DNA from: Streptococcus pseudoporcinus LQ 940-04
GTDB taxonomy: Bacteria; Bacillota; Bacilli; Lactobacillales; Streptococcaceae
Assembly (NCBI RefSeq): GCF_000188035.1
Contig: NZ_AEUY02000005.1
Coordinates: forward strand, 62,001-126,000
Direction: 5' to 3'
Length of the DNA stretch: 64,000 nucleotides
Below are positions 1-9,219 of the stretch, piece by piece. The notes under the pieces are model-generated. The model made no database searches. It worked only from the letters and a program-made list of their open reading frames with translations, and was not told where the DNA came from. Within the stretch, counting starts at the first letter, position 1; the number at the start of each line of letters is the position of its first letter. A program made the position numbers and the translations under genes.

Positions 1-1206
1 TGAGTGATCAAGTCTTTTTAACTTGCAATTATGCTTATTGGCAATAGAGCTGATTTGAGAAATGGTATTATCCAGCTTTTGAATCGTCTTTGCAAAGTTC
101 ATAAAAATAATGGTTACAACAAACATTCTTTCATCTCTTGTCTGGAGGTCTTTTAAAAGACTTTTTACATCTTCTCCATAGGTAATTAAATCACTTGGAA
201 GAATGTCCATATCATATCCCGACCTTACAGCCTTTTTATTTTCCTCAATCTTCATCTTGTCAATATCAGTATTTTTCCTTTTTACCATCTTGATGGCTTC
301 TGACTGCTCGATTGCCTTGATGTGAAAAGAGATATTGATGTTATCGTCTATATCCAAAAACTCGGCAAGCATACGGTCTGAAAGCTCACTTGCAAGGATT
401 TGAAAATGACTTGCTGCTCCGATAAACTTTCCAAACTTAAAATACCTTGACGGTGTAAAGTTAAATTCATCAGGAGCAATGTATGTCTTTGTGCTTTCCT
501 TTTTCTTTAAGTTCTTATATGAAAATTCAAAGGTCTTATTAGGATTTAACACATCGTGAAGAATCTTTAGCCTTTCCTCTCCGTTCAGGCTTTCCGCTCT
601 TACTCCCATACTTTTAAGACTCGATAATATATCTATCTCCAGTCTTTCCAGTTTTGATGTTGCCTGCTCTAAATTATCCGCTTCCACCGTAAAGGTTACA
701 TACTTTGATTTTTTCAGTCCGTTATTTCCCTTAACAATCTGACTTTTAAGCATCTCCCTAAACTCAAGGCGTATATCGTCAAACCCGTCCTTTTTATCCG
801 GTATTTGAATGGCTGATTTCATTTCTTCATTTCTGCCAAGCTGATTGATATATGAAAATTCGATGCTAATACTTGGATCAAAGGAATTAAGAAAGTTTGC
901 AAACTGATTAAAAATCAAATCCCTATCTTCTTCTAAGGCAAGCTGATAGTTTATATCCTCAAAGGCGATACTCTTATTAAAATGCTTTTCATCAATCTGA
1001 CATATCCCGCTTTTTAAAAGTCTAAGGTAGGGAATGGTATCTTCAACAGTGTATCTTTTCGGTTCTTTCCTAAAGATAAGGTCAAGTAATCCGCCCCTAT
1101 CTTTTTTAGACTTTCCTTTATTTTGCTTTAAGTCCTGTTTTTGACTTCTTAACTTCTTTTGGTTTTGTTCTAACTTTAGCTGCTGAATCTTTCTTTTGTC
1201 TTTCAA
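1..1206 (-). CDS. VirB4-like conjugation ATPase, N-terminal part (runs off window)
   Basis: The frame is open for 402 codons from position 1206 to the window edge, so the gene is truncated by the window and not necessarily broken. The start is a TTG preceded by AAAGGAGG with six bases between; no in-frame ATG fits as well. A basic, Gln/Lys-rich head is followed by the text KKDRGGLLDLIF and the N-terminal domain typical of VirB4/TraE ATPases of Gram-positive ICEs. The Walker motifs should lie beyond the window. VirB4 powers assembly of the membrane secretion channel. The first 89 bases overlap prgI in another frame, which suggests coupled translation. The family call rests on sequence resemblance plus the prgI/virB6 context. 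Confidence 0.85.
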   Translation of the reverse strand, partial: MKDKRKIQQLKLEQNQKKLRSQKQDLKQNKGKSKKDRGGLLDLIFRKEPKRYTVEDTIPYLRLLKSGICQIDEKHFNKSIAFEDINYQLALEEDRDLIFNQFANFLNSFDPSISIEFSYINQLGRNEEMKSAIQIPDKKDGFDDIRLEFREMLKSQIVKGNNGLKKSKYVTFTVEADNLEQATSKLERLEIDILSSLKSMGVRAESLNGEERLKILHDVLNPNKTFEFSYKNLKKKESTKTYIAPDEFNFTPSRYFKFGKFIGAASHFQILASELSDRMLAEFLDIDDNINISFHIKAIEQSEAIKMVKRKNTDIDKMKIEENKKAVRSGYDMDILPSDLITYGEDVKSLLKDLQTRDERMFVVTIIFMNFAKTIQKLDNTISQISSIANKHNCKLKRLDHS

Positions 1207-1507
1207 GGTAAACCTCCTTTCTCACTCTTTTTTGTGGCTGATAAAATTTATGAAGGTAAACATACTTAAAGTATTTCTCAAAGCTAAGTCCGTCCTTTTC
1301 AAAAAGAGTGATGAAAAATATAGGGAGAGTGGACACAATGAGAAAGATGACTGCTATATCATTTGGAACTACCTTTCGCATAAATAAATAGATTGGTATT
1401 CCAATCATTCCTGCAATCGTAAAACCTATCAGTTGTCTTTTGGTCAAGTTGAATGCAACCTTTGTTTTTACCTTCTTTAAGTCTTTTGGGATAGGTACAT
1501 ACGCCAT
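1118..1507 (-). CDS. PrgI family conjugal transfer membrane protein
   Basis: This 129-residue protein begins MAYVPIPKDLKKVK and has two hydrophobic segments at about residues 25-45 and 50-68, followed by a very basic cytoplasmic tail. That layout is the PrgI family, a small inner-membrane partner of VirB4 in Gram-positive type IV secretion (VirB3-like position). It sits between a small anchored coiled-coil protein and virB4, as in other Firmicute ICEs. Its last 30 codons overlap the virB4 start, and the virB4 ribosome-binding site lies inside its coding sequence. Confidence 0.88.
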   Translation of the reverse strand: MAYVPIPKDLKKVKTKVAFNLTKRQLIGFTIAGMIGIPIYLFMRKVVPNDIAVIFLIVSTLPIFFITLFEKDGLSFEKYFKYVYLHKFYQPQKRVRKEVYLERQKKDSAAKVRTKPKEVKKSKTGLKAK

Positions 1508-1510
1508 AAC

Positions 1511-1777
1511 TTACCTCCCATCTTCTTTATTCTTTGAAAGCTCCTCTATATGCTCATATACGGAGCCGATTTCTTCCTGAATACTTGCAATCTGTTCATC
1601 TATACTTCTGTTATATCTTTCCTGCATTAGACAAAAATCATTGTGGCAGCGACCGATGTCCTTTGTTCTTTCTTCCAAGTCATTCACTTTGCTGTGAAGC
1701 CTGATTCTATCCATCACTGCCAAAATACCTGTTCCAACTGCTACTGCTATCAATACTGTTTTTCTTTTGTTCATCAT
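1511..1777 (-). CDS. Small membrane-anchored coiled-coil protein of the ICE
   Basis: The 88-residue product has a short basic N-terminus, one hydrophobic segment (about residues 8-22, VLIAVAVGTGILAVM) and a long charged helix rich in Glu, Gln and Asp that looks like a coiled coil. It contains two Cys (IGRCHNDFC). AAAGGAAATAT precedes two consecutive ATG codons, so the start could also be 1774. It lies three bases upstream of prgI in the transfer operon. I do not recognise a named family. Position and topology suggest an accessory component of the mating channel, but that is inference. Confidence 0.7.
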   Translation of the reverse strand: MMNKRKTVLIAVAVGTGILAVMDRIRLHSKVNDLEERTKDIGRCHNDFCLMQERYNRSIDEQIASIQEEIGSVYEHIEELSKNKEDGR

Positions 1778-1791
1778 ATATTTCCTTTCTT

Positions 1792-2655
1792 TTAGTGTGC
1801 ATTTAATACGCTTTTGGCCAGTGTTCCGCTCTTTAGCATCATTAACCCCAGCAAAACCGCATATCCAAGTATCGTAAAGGTACTTGTGTGTATATCTGTT
1901 ATCTGTATTGTCTTAACTAATACTGCGTATATTCCAAGACAAACCATTAAAAAGAGTCCTTGTAATCCTATGGCAAATAAGCCTTTGATATAGTTTGTTC
2001 CAATCTGTCCCCACTCTTTGTTTCCCATAGTTGCAAATGGAATGGCTGAAACGGATGAGTAAACATATATCTCAAACATTCTTCCGTAAACCACAAGCAT
2101 AATCACAATAGAAATGACCTGTATTGCCACCTTTATGAGCGAGGTTTCAAAGAGTATCATGACAAGCTCTCCAAGACCTTTATCTTTTAAGCCTTCTACC
2201 ATCGTTACAATCTGATCTCCGGAGATAACGGCAGAGGTGTTAATTACCCCTGCCACTTTATTTACCATGTGCTGTGCAACATCAAAGACTGCCATAGAAA
2301 ACTGAAAAGCGTGGGATACTAACCATACGGCAATCCACATCTTTATGATGTACTTGAAAAATTCAAAGGTATCTGTATCGTGCATATTGTTCTTTTGCAT
2401 AACCATATTGATAAGCTCGATACAAAGGACTGCCGTTATGATTAGCCCTGCAATGGGGATAATGACAGAGTCGTTAATGCTTTTAATAAAGCTGAAAACC
2501 TGTCCGTTCCACCCCATCGGTGTCTTTCCCACATCCGTTGCAATCGCACCAACTTTATCGTTGATGTCAAGAAACATGGACTCTAAGTTTGCTTGGATAC
2601 CGCCCAGTAGAAGATCTTTGAAAAACTCCTCTATCTTGTCGAATATTCCAAACAT
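1792..2655 (-). CDS. VirB6/TrbL-like conjugation channel protein
   Basis: This 287-residue polytopic membrane protein has an N-terminal amphipathic region (MFGIFDKIEEFFKDLLLGG) and about five or six hydrophobic segments, at roughly residues 68-88, 108-128, 168-192, 195-215, 228-250 and 258-278. Length, topology and its place between Maff2 and prgI match the VirB6/TrbL-like (CD0411-type) proteins of clostridial and streptococcal ICEs, which form the inner-membrane part of the channel. It begins 20 bases after the Maff2 gene, consistent with one transcript. Confidence 0.85.
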   Translation of the reverse strand: MFGIFDKIEEFFKDLLLGGIQANLESMFLDINDKVGAIATDVGKTPMGWNGQVFSFIKSINDSVIIPIAGLIITAVLCIELINMVMQKNNMHDTDTFEFFKYIIKMWIAVWLVSHAFQFSMAVFDVAQHMVNKVAGVINTSAVISGDQIVTMVEGLKDKGLGELVMILFETSLIKVAIQVISIVIMLVVYGRMFEIYVYSSVSAIPFATMGNKEWGQIGTNYIKGLFAIGLQGLFLMVCLGIYAVLVKTIQITDIHTSTFTILGYAVLLGLMMLKSGTLAKSVLNAH

Positions 2656-2674
2656 TTAATTTCTCCTTTTCTTC

Positions 2675-2890
2675 TTACTTGAGTACATTTGCAAGTAGTG
2701 GAATTAGCTTTAATCCGATTAAGACGATACCGCCTCCCGCCATAAGCTGCTTAATGCCCTGAGATTTTGCACCCGGATTGTCATTACCATAACCTTCCAT
2801 CAGGTTAATAACGCCCCATGCTCCAAGTCCTGCACCTACTGCCATAACTAAAATCTTTAATACATTTACTGCTTGTGTAAAAAATTCCAT
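2675..2890 (-). CDS. Maff2 family small membrane protein
   Basis: The 71-residue protein has two hydrophobic helices (about residues 8-30 and 48-69) joined by a polar loop containing EGYGNDNPGAKSQGIKQL. That text and size match the Maff2 family found next to virB6 in Tn1549-type conjugative elements. It is probably a pilin-like or channel subunit comparable to VirB2, which is an inference from size, topology and gene order. It starts three bases after the SSB-like gene's stop, so translation is likely coupled. Confidence 0.85.
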   Translation of the reverse strand: MEFFTQAVNVLKILVMAVGAGLGAWGVINLMEGYGNDNPGAKSQGIKQLMAGGGIVLIGLKLIPLLANVLK

Positions 2891-2893
2891 AAT

Positions 2894-3205
2894 TTATTCC
2901 TCCTCGTTTTCTTCTTTCTTTTCAATTTTGTTGTATGACTTCACAACAAAGTTTTTGTAAGTCTTTCCCTCTTTTTCACGCTTCTTGAAGTAGCCAAAGA
3001 TATGAATCAAATCGCCCTTTTCAAAGGCTTTTGCTTTCTCCGCTTTTTCTCCATAGGCTGCACAGTTGATATATTCCTTGCCTTTCCCATACTTTTTTAC
3101 AAGCGTAAAGTTTACAACTTCAACAGCTTCTCCCTCTTTGTCAAAACTCGAAAAAGTTGGTTCTGCCAATAAGTTGGCATTGATGTTAATCATTTCTTGC
3201 TTCAT
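2894..3205 (-). CDS. SSB-like single-strand DNA-binding protein of the ICE
   Basis: The 103-residue protein reads as a single OB-fold: an N-terminal strand MININANLLAEPTF, a VVNFTLVKKYGKG strand, INCAAYGEKAEKA, and GDLIHIFGYFKKREKEGKTYKNF, followed by an acidic Lys/Glu tail. This is the core pattern of SSB proteins but shorter than chromosomal SSB (about 160 residues). It presumably protects the transferred single strand after entry. AAAAGGAG precedes the ATG. It is the first gene after the intrinsic terminator at 3233-3268, so its expression may depend on readthrough. Confidence 0.8.
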   Translation of the reverse strand: MKQEMININANLLAEPTFSSFDKEGEAVEVVNFTLVKKYGKGKEYINCAAYGEKAEKAKAFEKGDLIHIFGYFKKREKEGKTYKNFVVKSYNKIEKKEENEEE

Positions 3206-3232
3206 TAAAAATTTCTCCTTTTCTTTTCAATA

Positions 3233-3268
3233 AAAAAAGCGACTGGAGTTTTTTCTTTTCCAATCGCT
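3233..3268 (-). terminator. Intrinsic terminator between leader ORF and ssb-like gene
   Basis: Read on the minus strand, AGCGATTGG and CCAGTCGCT form a nine-pair stem (one G-T wobble) around an A-rich loop containing AAAAGAAAAAACT, followed by a run of seven T. It lies inside the transfer operon, downstream of virD4 and upstream of the ssb-like gene, so it would act as an attenuator rather than an operon end. Confidence 0.85.
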
Positions 3269-3282
3269 GATACTCTTGCTAT

Positions 3283-3318
3283 TTAGTTTTCCTTAGTGGG
3301 ACTTCTTATCCTTACCAT
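3283..3318 (-). CDS. Putative 11-codon leader peptide ORF
   Basis: On the minus strand an ATG preceded by CAGGAGGAA (four bases spacing) opens an 11-codon frame reading MVRIRSPTKEN and ending in TAA. It lies exactly between the terminator that overlaps the virD4 stop and the terminator before the ssb-like gene, and its stop is 15 bases from the second stem. The ribosome-binding site is as good as any in the operon. Nothing similar is known to me. A leader peptide controlling attenuation is inference, and a chance short ORF remains possible. Confidence 0.45.
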   Translation of the reverse strand: MVRIRSPTKEN

Positions 3319-3341
3319 CTTTCCTCCTGATTTTGAGTAAT

Positions 3342-3378
3342 AAAAAAGCAGCAAATCTATGTTCTTTAGACTTACTGC
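3342..3378 (-). terminator. Intrinsic terminator overlapping the virD4 stop codon
   Basis: On the minus strand GCAGTAAGTCTA pairs over twelve positions (two wobbles) with TAGATTTGCTGC around the loop AAGAACA, followed by TTTTTTATT. The virD4 stop codon lies inside the left arm, so a ribosome finishing virD4 would cover the stem and could suppress termination. Confidence 0.85.
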
Positions 3379-5156
3379 ACTCTTGTAATAACCGTTTCTC
3401 TATTTAATTTTGCTTTCCCTTTTCTCTTGATATATTCCTCAATATCAAAGGCATTTTTCTTATTAAAATCTTCAAGTAACTTGTAATTCTTATGCTTTGT
3501 AATATCAAATTTATCTGATAAAAACGGTCTTACACCTCGAAGCTGAAAAATACATTTACTACCATCCATAACCGTTATCTCGTCTTGGCTCATCAGCTCT
3601 TTTCCTGTCTTTTGATAATTGAGTCCATAACTATTGGCATTTGATCTTGTTTCCGATGTGTTATATAGGTCAATAGTTTCTTTACCCAAGGTTTCAGATA
3701 GCTCTTTAAGTGTTGTTTTCTCCTTTCCACCCAAGAATAGCGTGCTATCACAGTTACCTACAATCGTATCTGCATTATCCTTATATATCGCCTTTAACTG
3801 AGATTGTGCCTGCAAGATAATACTTGCTGAAATTTCTCTTGAACGGATTGTCGCAATCAATTTCTCAAACTTTGGAATTAAGCCGATATTCGCAAATTCG
3901 TCTAATAGACACCTTACATGAACAGGTAATCTTCCTCCATACTCATCATCTGCCTTATCACAAAGTAGATTAAATAACTGTGAGTACATGATAGACACCA
4001 CAAAATTAAAGGTATCATCTGTATCAGAGATAATGACAAAAAGTGCTGTCTTTCTATCTCCAAGTGTATCAAGTTCAAGTTCATCTTCTTTCATCAAGTC
4101 CCTAAGCTCCTGAATATCAAAAGGAGCAAGCCTTGCACCACATGAAATAAGAATAGACTTCGCCGTTTTTCCTGCTGCCAGTTTATATTTCTTATATTGC
4201 TTAACTGCAAAATGACTTGGGTCTTTCTTTTCAAGAGCTTCAAAGAGCCTATCAATTGGGTTCATATAGGTTTCGTCATCTTCTCTGACTTCACTTGCGT
4301 CAATCATATCCAAAAGTGTCTTAAAGTTCTTTTCTTCTTCTGGTGCTTCATAATAGATATAACCGATAAGGGCAGTGTAATATAGCTTTTCAGCCTTTAC
4401 CCAGAAATCTTCTCCTGCCTTTTCTCCATCTCCCTTGGTGTTGGCTATAATTGTTTGGACAAGCTTTAAAATATCTTTTTCACTTCTCAAATAAGCAAAG
4501 GGATTGTACTTCATACTCTTTTTGAAGTTGATGGTATTTAAGATTTTTATCTCATAGCCATTATCTTCAAGCATCTTCCCACACTCAATGACTATTGTTC
4601 CTTTTGGATCTGTTACGCAATATGACGAGTGCATTTGCATTAGGTTTGGCTTTACATAAAATCTCGTCTTTCCGGAGCCAGAACCACCAATAACAAGTAC
4701 ATTCTTATTTCTTGCATACTTTGGATTAGCAGGTCTGCCATTCATAGTTAATCGTTCTGTTTGAGTAAGCAAGATATTGTTTTGGAACTTTTCATCCACA
4801 TACGGCTCTATATCTTTTCTCGTTCCCCATCGTGCTGATCCATACTCTTTCCCCTGTCTGAACTTTTTTGCATTTTTGCCTTTGGTATAGACAATAAATT
4901 TAATTATAGCTGCCACTCCTACGCCCATTAAAATATCAGCCACATGAATACTCGGAATAAAGCTCATGGTATTAAGTTCTAATATTCCTTGAAAGATTTT
5001 ATCTATAACATCGCCACCCGTATAGGCTCTTACATGGTGAGAGAAGATATTGCCCACATAGAAAAATGCAAGATAGGGAATATTCTGCTTTAGAAACTTT
5101 GCCTTATCTTGCACCTTAAATAAGCCTTTGATGTCTTTTAGTATCTTATCTATCAT
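3372..5156 (-). CDS. VirD4/TraG-type IV secretion coupling protein
   Basis: This 594-residue coupling ATPase links the relaxosome to the mating channel. Two or three hydrophobic N-terminal segments (about residues 24-45 and 65-90) are followed by a Walker A motif GGSGSGKT near residue 160, Walker B with LLDEFANIG near 418, and the conserved ILQAQSQL region. The start ATG overlaps the pcfB stop by four bases (ATGA). The stop lies within a strong terminator stem. It is intact and of the usual length for ICE VirD4 proteins. Confidence 0.95.
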   Translation of the reverse strand: MIDKILKDIKGLFKVQDKAKFLKQNIPYLAFFYVGNIFSHHVRAYTGGDVIDKIFQGILELNTMSFIPSIHVADILMGVGVAAIIKFIVYTKGKNAKKFRQGKEYGSARWGTRKDIEPYVDEKFQNNILLTQTERLTMNGRPANPKYARNKNVLVIGGSGSGKTRFYVKPNLMQMHSSYCVTDPKGTIVIECGKMLEDNGYEIKILNTINFKKSMKYNPFAYLRSEKDILKLVQTIIANTKGDGEKAGEDFWVKAEKLYYTALIGYIYYEAPEEEKNFKTLLDMIDASEVREDDETYMNPIDRLFEALEKKDPSHFAVKQYKKYKLAAGKTAKSILISCGARLAPFDIQELRDLMKEDELELDTLGDRKTALFVIISDTDDTFNFVVSIMYSQLFNLLCDKADDEYGGRLPVHVRCLLDEFANIGLIPKFEKLIATIRSREISASIILQAQSQLKAIYKDNADTIVGNCDSTLFLGGKEKTTLKELSETLGKETIDLYNTSETRSNANSYGLNYQKTGKELMSQDEITVMDGSKCIFQLRGVRPFLSDKFDITKHKNYKLLEDFNKKNAFDIEEYIKRKGKAKLNRETVITRVQ

Positions 5157-5638
5157 AGGCTCTGCTCCTTTTGTTTATTCTTGACTTTATCTTTAGAAAC
5201 AGTGTTCTTTGCCATCTCCTTGAACTTTTCTATGCTTTTATGAATGGACTCTTTCCTTTCCGTTTTCTTTTCCGATTCTGAAAGAGCATGTTTAAAGGCT
5301 TTATCCATTACTTTCATATCTTTCGCCTGAAAGAATACGGAGTATTTCCCGCTTTCTTTATCTTTCATCACAGAAAACTTTACCCCATATCTGTTCAGCT
5401 CTTTTTTCAGTTCCTTCAGCTCCGCTTCTTCTACCGGAATTTCTTCAAGCTGTCCCTTTTTAACCATATCTTTGAGCTTCACTTCATTTCCGTTAGCATT
5501 AACCAGCTTTTCCAGTCCTCCAAGTTTTTCAGCCTCTTTCATCAGTTTCTTTAATAAGTTCAGAATTAGCTTTCCTGTTACTTTAGCAGCTTTCACTTCC
5601 ATGTTAAGCGTTTTTCTTGCGATTTCTTCATTGATCAA
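5153..5638 (-). CDS. PcfB family (DUF3801) conjugation accessory protein
   Basis: The 161-residue, very basic and helical protein matches the PcfB/DUF3801 family, which in enterococcal conjugative plasmids sits directly before the coupling protein and works with it in relaxosome handling. A central motif LNRYGVKFSVMKDKESGKYSVFF is typical. The start is a TTG behind GGAGGTGA (six bases spacing). It overlaps the dnaC-like stop in the tetramer TTGA, and its own end overlaps the virD4 start by four bases, so the gene is translationally coupled on both sides. Confidence 0.85.
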   Translation of the reverse strand: MINEEIARKTLNMEVKAAKVTGKLILNLLKKLMKEAEKLGGLEKLVNANGNEVKLKDMVKKGQLEEIPVEEAELKELKKELNRYGVKFSVMKDKESGKYSVFFQAKDMKVMDKAFKHALSESEKKTERKESIHKSIEKFKEMAKNTVSKDKVKNKQKEQSL

Positions 5639-6486
5639 GTTCTCTCACCTCCAGTCAGTAATCTTTCTTTATTCCTCTTTAATTTTTCTTCCTGAATAAC
5701 TTTTCTGTAATCTTCTCCAAGTACCATCACAGGAATACACATCTCGATAATTCTTGAGTAAATTCTTTGGTATTCCACACTCTCCGTACAGTTTTCAATT
5801 TGGCTGTATGAAAGATTTGTGGTAAAGATTGTTGGCTTGTGCTTTAGGTATCTGTTATTCACAATGTTATATACCTGCTCTTTGGCATAGCTTGTATCTC
5901 TTTCAATTCCTAAATCATCTAAGATGAGAACGGAAGTGTTTACAAGGGATTCTATATATGCGTTTTTATCAAGGTCAAATCCGCCTTTTTGCAGTTCGTT
6001 GATTATCTGTGAAAAGTTTCTAATCTTAACGCTTATCTGATACTGTTCAATCAGTGCATTGGCAATAGAGCAGGCAAGATAGGTCTTTCCGCTACCCACC
6101 GAACCATAAAACAAGAGTCCGATGTTTTCTTTTTTCATCAGTTCGTAATCTTTTACAAAATTCTTTGCGATGATAAGACTCTGATTTTCTTTTCCCTGAT
6201 AGTTTTCAAATGTATATGCCCATTGAATCATGGATGTGAAGCAGATACTTTTTAATCTCTCGATTTCAAGCTGCTTTTGTCTTTCTTTTTCTTTTGCTTC
6301 TCTATCTCTATCGCATTTACAAGCTGTCTTAAATATCATCTGCTTTCCGAAAAAGTCTAATGCTTTTCCATCTTTTCTTTCATGGCACACTTTACAGTAG
6401 GCGTGTCCGTCTTTGATGTATTCTTTTTCAGGATTGAAGCTGTATTCCACATCTTCTATCATCACTTTCTCTAATTCTTTAATCAT
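5635..6486 (-). CDS. DnaC-like helicase-loader ATPase of the ICE
   Basis: This 283-residue AAA+ protein has an N-terminal zinc-finger-like segment (CKVCHERK, then CKCDRD), a Walker A motif GSVGSGKT near residue 128, Walker B ILDDLGIE near 190, and a sensor region TIFTTNLS. The pattern is the DnaC/DnaI/IstB helicase-loader family. Next to a RepA_N initiator, it probably loads the replicative helicase on the element's origin. It starts with an ATGA overlap on the repA stop, so both should be made together. Confidence 0.9.
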   Translation of the reverse strand: MIKELEKVMIEDVEYSFNPEKEYIKDGHAYCKVCHERKDGKALDFFGKQMIFKTACKCDRDREAKEKERQKQLEIERLKSICFTSMIQWAYTFENYQGKENQSLIIAKNFVKDYELMKKENIGLLFYGSVGSGKTYLACSIANALIEQYQISVKIRNFSQIINELQKGGFDLDKNAYIESLVNTSVLILDDLGIERDTSYAKEQVYNIVNNRYLKHKPTIFTTNLSYSQIENCTESVEYQRIYSRIIEMCIPVMVLGEDYRKVIQEEKLKRNKERLLTGGERT

Positions 6487-7253
6487 AAATGTACTCCCTT
6501 GTTATATTCCTCCCATGTAGGGATATTGGTTTTTTTCTTACTTCCCTGATCTTTATAAAACCAAGAAAGAATTGTTGCTTTATGGTCTTTATATGTCTTT
6601 CCGGTACTTTGAAGATAGGTTGATAATCTTTCAATGTAGTTATCAAGCTCTCCTGCCATTTTTATTTGTAATTCTCCTATATCTTCGTCCTTTAAAAAGA
6701 CATTTTGAAATGTTCCAAGTCCGTTTTCTCCAAAACTATATTCTCTCTTACTATACTTACTCTTATTATTCTCTATATAGTTAGAGTCAACATTTTGAAC
6801 TTCCTGAAGTTCATTTTCTTTACTTCTGAGGTTAAAATCTTTTACTTCTGAAGTTAAGTTTTTTGACTTCAAGAGGTCATCTTCTTTTACCGCTATTATG
6901 CTCATAAAATCTTTAACATAAATGACATTCGGCTTACCAAGCCCAAGCCTTACTCTTTCAATCAGTCCTATTCCTTTTTTGCTGTCTAACTCGTCCAATG
7001 TTTTTATGGCAGTAGGCTTTGAGATATTTCTTCTTCTCATAATTTCTTCAACAGTAAAATAGATAAATACTCTGCCTTCCTTGTCCACCCAGTTATTCTT
7101 AAAGGACATTCCTGTGCGTTTCAAAAGCATGGAGTATAGGATAATGGCTTCAGCAGACAGTCCCTTAAATTCTTCTCCGTCTACTAATATTTCAGGCACT
7201 TTCAGAAAGTTAAATCTTTCCGCTTCTCTGTTATAGAAATAGTCAAAGTCCAT
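6483..7253 (-). CDS. RepA_N family replication initiator of the ICE
   Basis: The first 120 residues match the RepA_N winged-helix initiator domain (NREAERFNFLKVPEIL, LSAEAIILYSMLLKRT, ISKPTAIKTLDELD, GKPNVIYVKDF). A polar linker follows at about residues 125-175, then a small C-terminal domain ending TWEEYNKGVHL that may contact the loader. Two Shine-Dalgarno matches, AAGGAGG and GAGGTGATC, precede the ATG. The linker DNA holds four evenly spaced repeats (see 6799-6880), as in RepA_N plasmids where the origin lies inside repA. An intrinsic terminator stands upstream at 7288-7317. The product probably drives replication of the excised circle. Confidence 0.88.
   Translation of the reverse strand: MDFDYFYNREAERFNFLKVPEILVDGEEFKGLSAEAIILYSMLLKRTGMSFKNNWVDKEGRVFIYFTVEEIMRRRNISKPTAIKTLDELDSKKGIGLIERVRLGLGKPNVIYVKDFMSIIAVKEDDLLKSKNLTSEVKDFNLRSKENELQEVQNVDSNYIENNKSKYSKREYSFGENGLGTFQNVFLKDEDIGELQIKMAGELDNYIERLSTYLQSTGKTYKDHKATILSWFYKDQGSKKKTNIPTWEEYNKGVHL
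6799..6880. repeat. Four iteron-like 22-23 bp repeats inside repA (candidate oriV)
   Basis: The core ACTTC followed by TGARGTTMA (or a close variant) begins at 6799, 6822, 6844 and 6866, steps of 23, 22 and 22 bases. Copies 2 and 3 differ at one base over fifteen; copy 1 is palindromic (ACTTCCTGAAGT) and copy 4 is more diverged. The repeats encode the non-conserved linker of RepA. RepA_N plasmids carry their origin iterons in this same place, so an origin is the likely role; this is inference from spacing and location. Confidence 0.65.
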
Positions 7254-7287
7254 GCAAGATCACCTCCCTCCTTAAAAATTTGCAAAG

Positions 7288-7317
7288 AAAAAGACGATAG
7301 TTTTTTCTTCTATCGCC
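7288..7317 (-). terminator. Intrinsic terminator upstream of repA
   Basis: On the minus strand GGCGATAG and CTATCGTC form an eight-pair stem (one wobble) around AAGAAAAAA, followed by TTTTT. It lies between the CD1845-type gene and repA, and its loop shares an eleven-base string with the loop of the terminator at 3233-3268. Confidence 0.8.
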
Positions 7318-7343
7318 TTTGGTAACCATTTTTATGAAATTTT

Positions 7344-7628
7344 TTAGATTGATTTTATTGCTTCATTGATACCTTGTAAAAAAGCTATAACTGTTGCTCC
7401 AACCATCGGTATTCCGTATGGACTAACTAAGAATCCTAATATCAATGCTTCGATTCCGATGGTAACTTCTTTTTGCAGAAAAGATGCAATTGCTCCAAAT
7501 ATGCAAAAAATCATCAGCAAATACAGTAGGGCTGTTCCGATACCAAGTAGAAATGTCAGAAATGCAGTGAGGATACTTAACACCAAGCTAATTGGAAACA
7601 AGATTATTTTTATTATCCATCTCATCAT
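7344..7628 (-). CDS. CD1845 family small ICE membrane protein
   Basis: This 94-residue protein is almost entirely hydrophobic with three or four helices (ILFPISLVLSILTAFLTFLL, ALLYLLMIFCIFGAIASFL, IGIEALILGFLVSPYGI). It closely resembles the CD1845 family found at the start of conjugation modules in clostridial and streptococcal ICEs. Its function is unknown. The ATG overlaps the previous gene's TAA (TAAATG context behind GAGGAC), so translation is coupled. Confidence 0.8.
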   Translation of the reverse strand: MMRWIIKIILFPISLVLSILTAFLTFLLGIGTALLYLLMIFCIFGAIASFLQKEVTIGIEALILGFLVSPYGIPMVGATVIAFLQGINEAIKSI

Positions 7629-9205
<1,577 letters not shown>

Positions 9206-9206
9206 C

Positions 9207-9212
9207 ATTATA
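9207..9212 (-). promoter_or_regulatory. Extended -10 promoter for rlmD
   Basis: TATGTTATAAT on the minus strand is an extended -10 (TGnTATAAT) about 58 bases before the rlmD ATG. No good -35 is seen, as allowed for extended -10 promoters. The lcp terminator lies within the predicted leader. Confidence 0.5.
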
Positions 9213-9219
9213 ACATACT

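Noticed and set aside
1196..1387. 63-codon plus-strand frame opposite prgI
   Set aside because: It is the antisense of a well-supported conjugation gene and has no ribosome-binding site or recognisable protein pattern.
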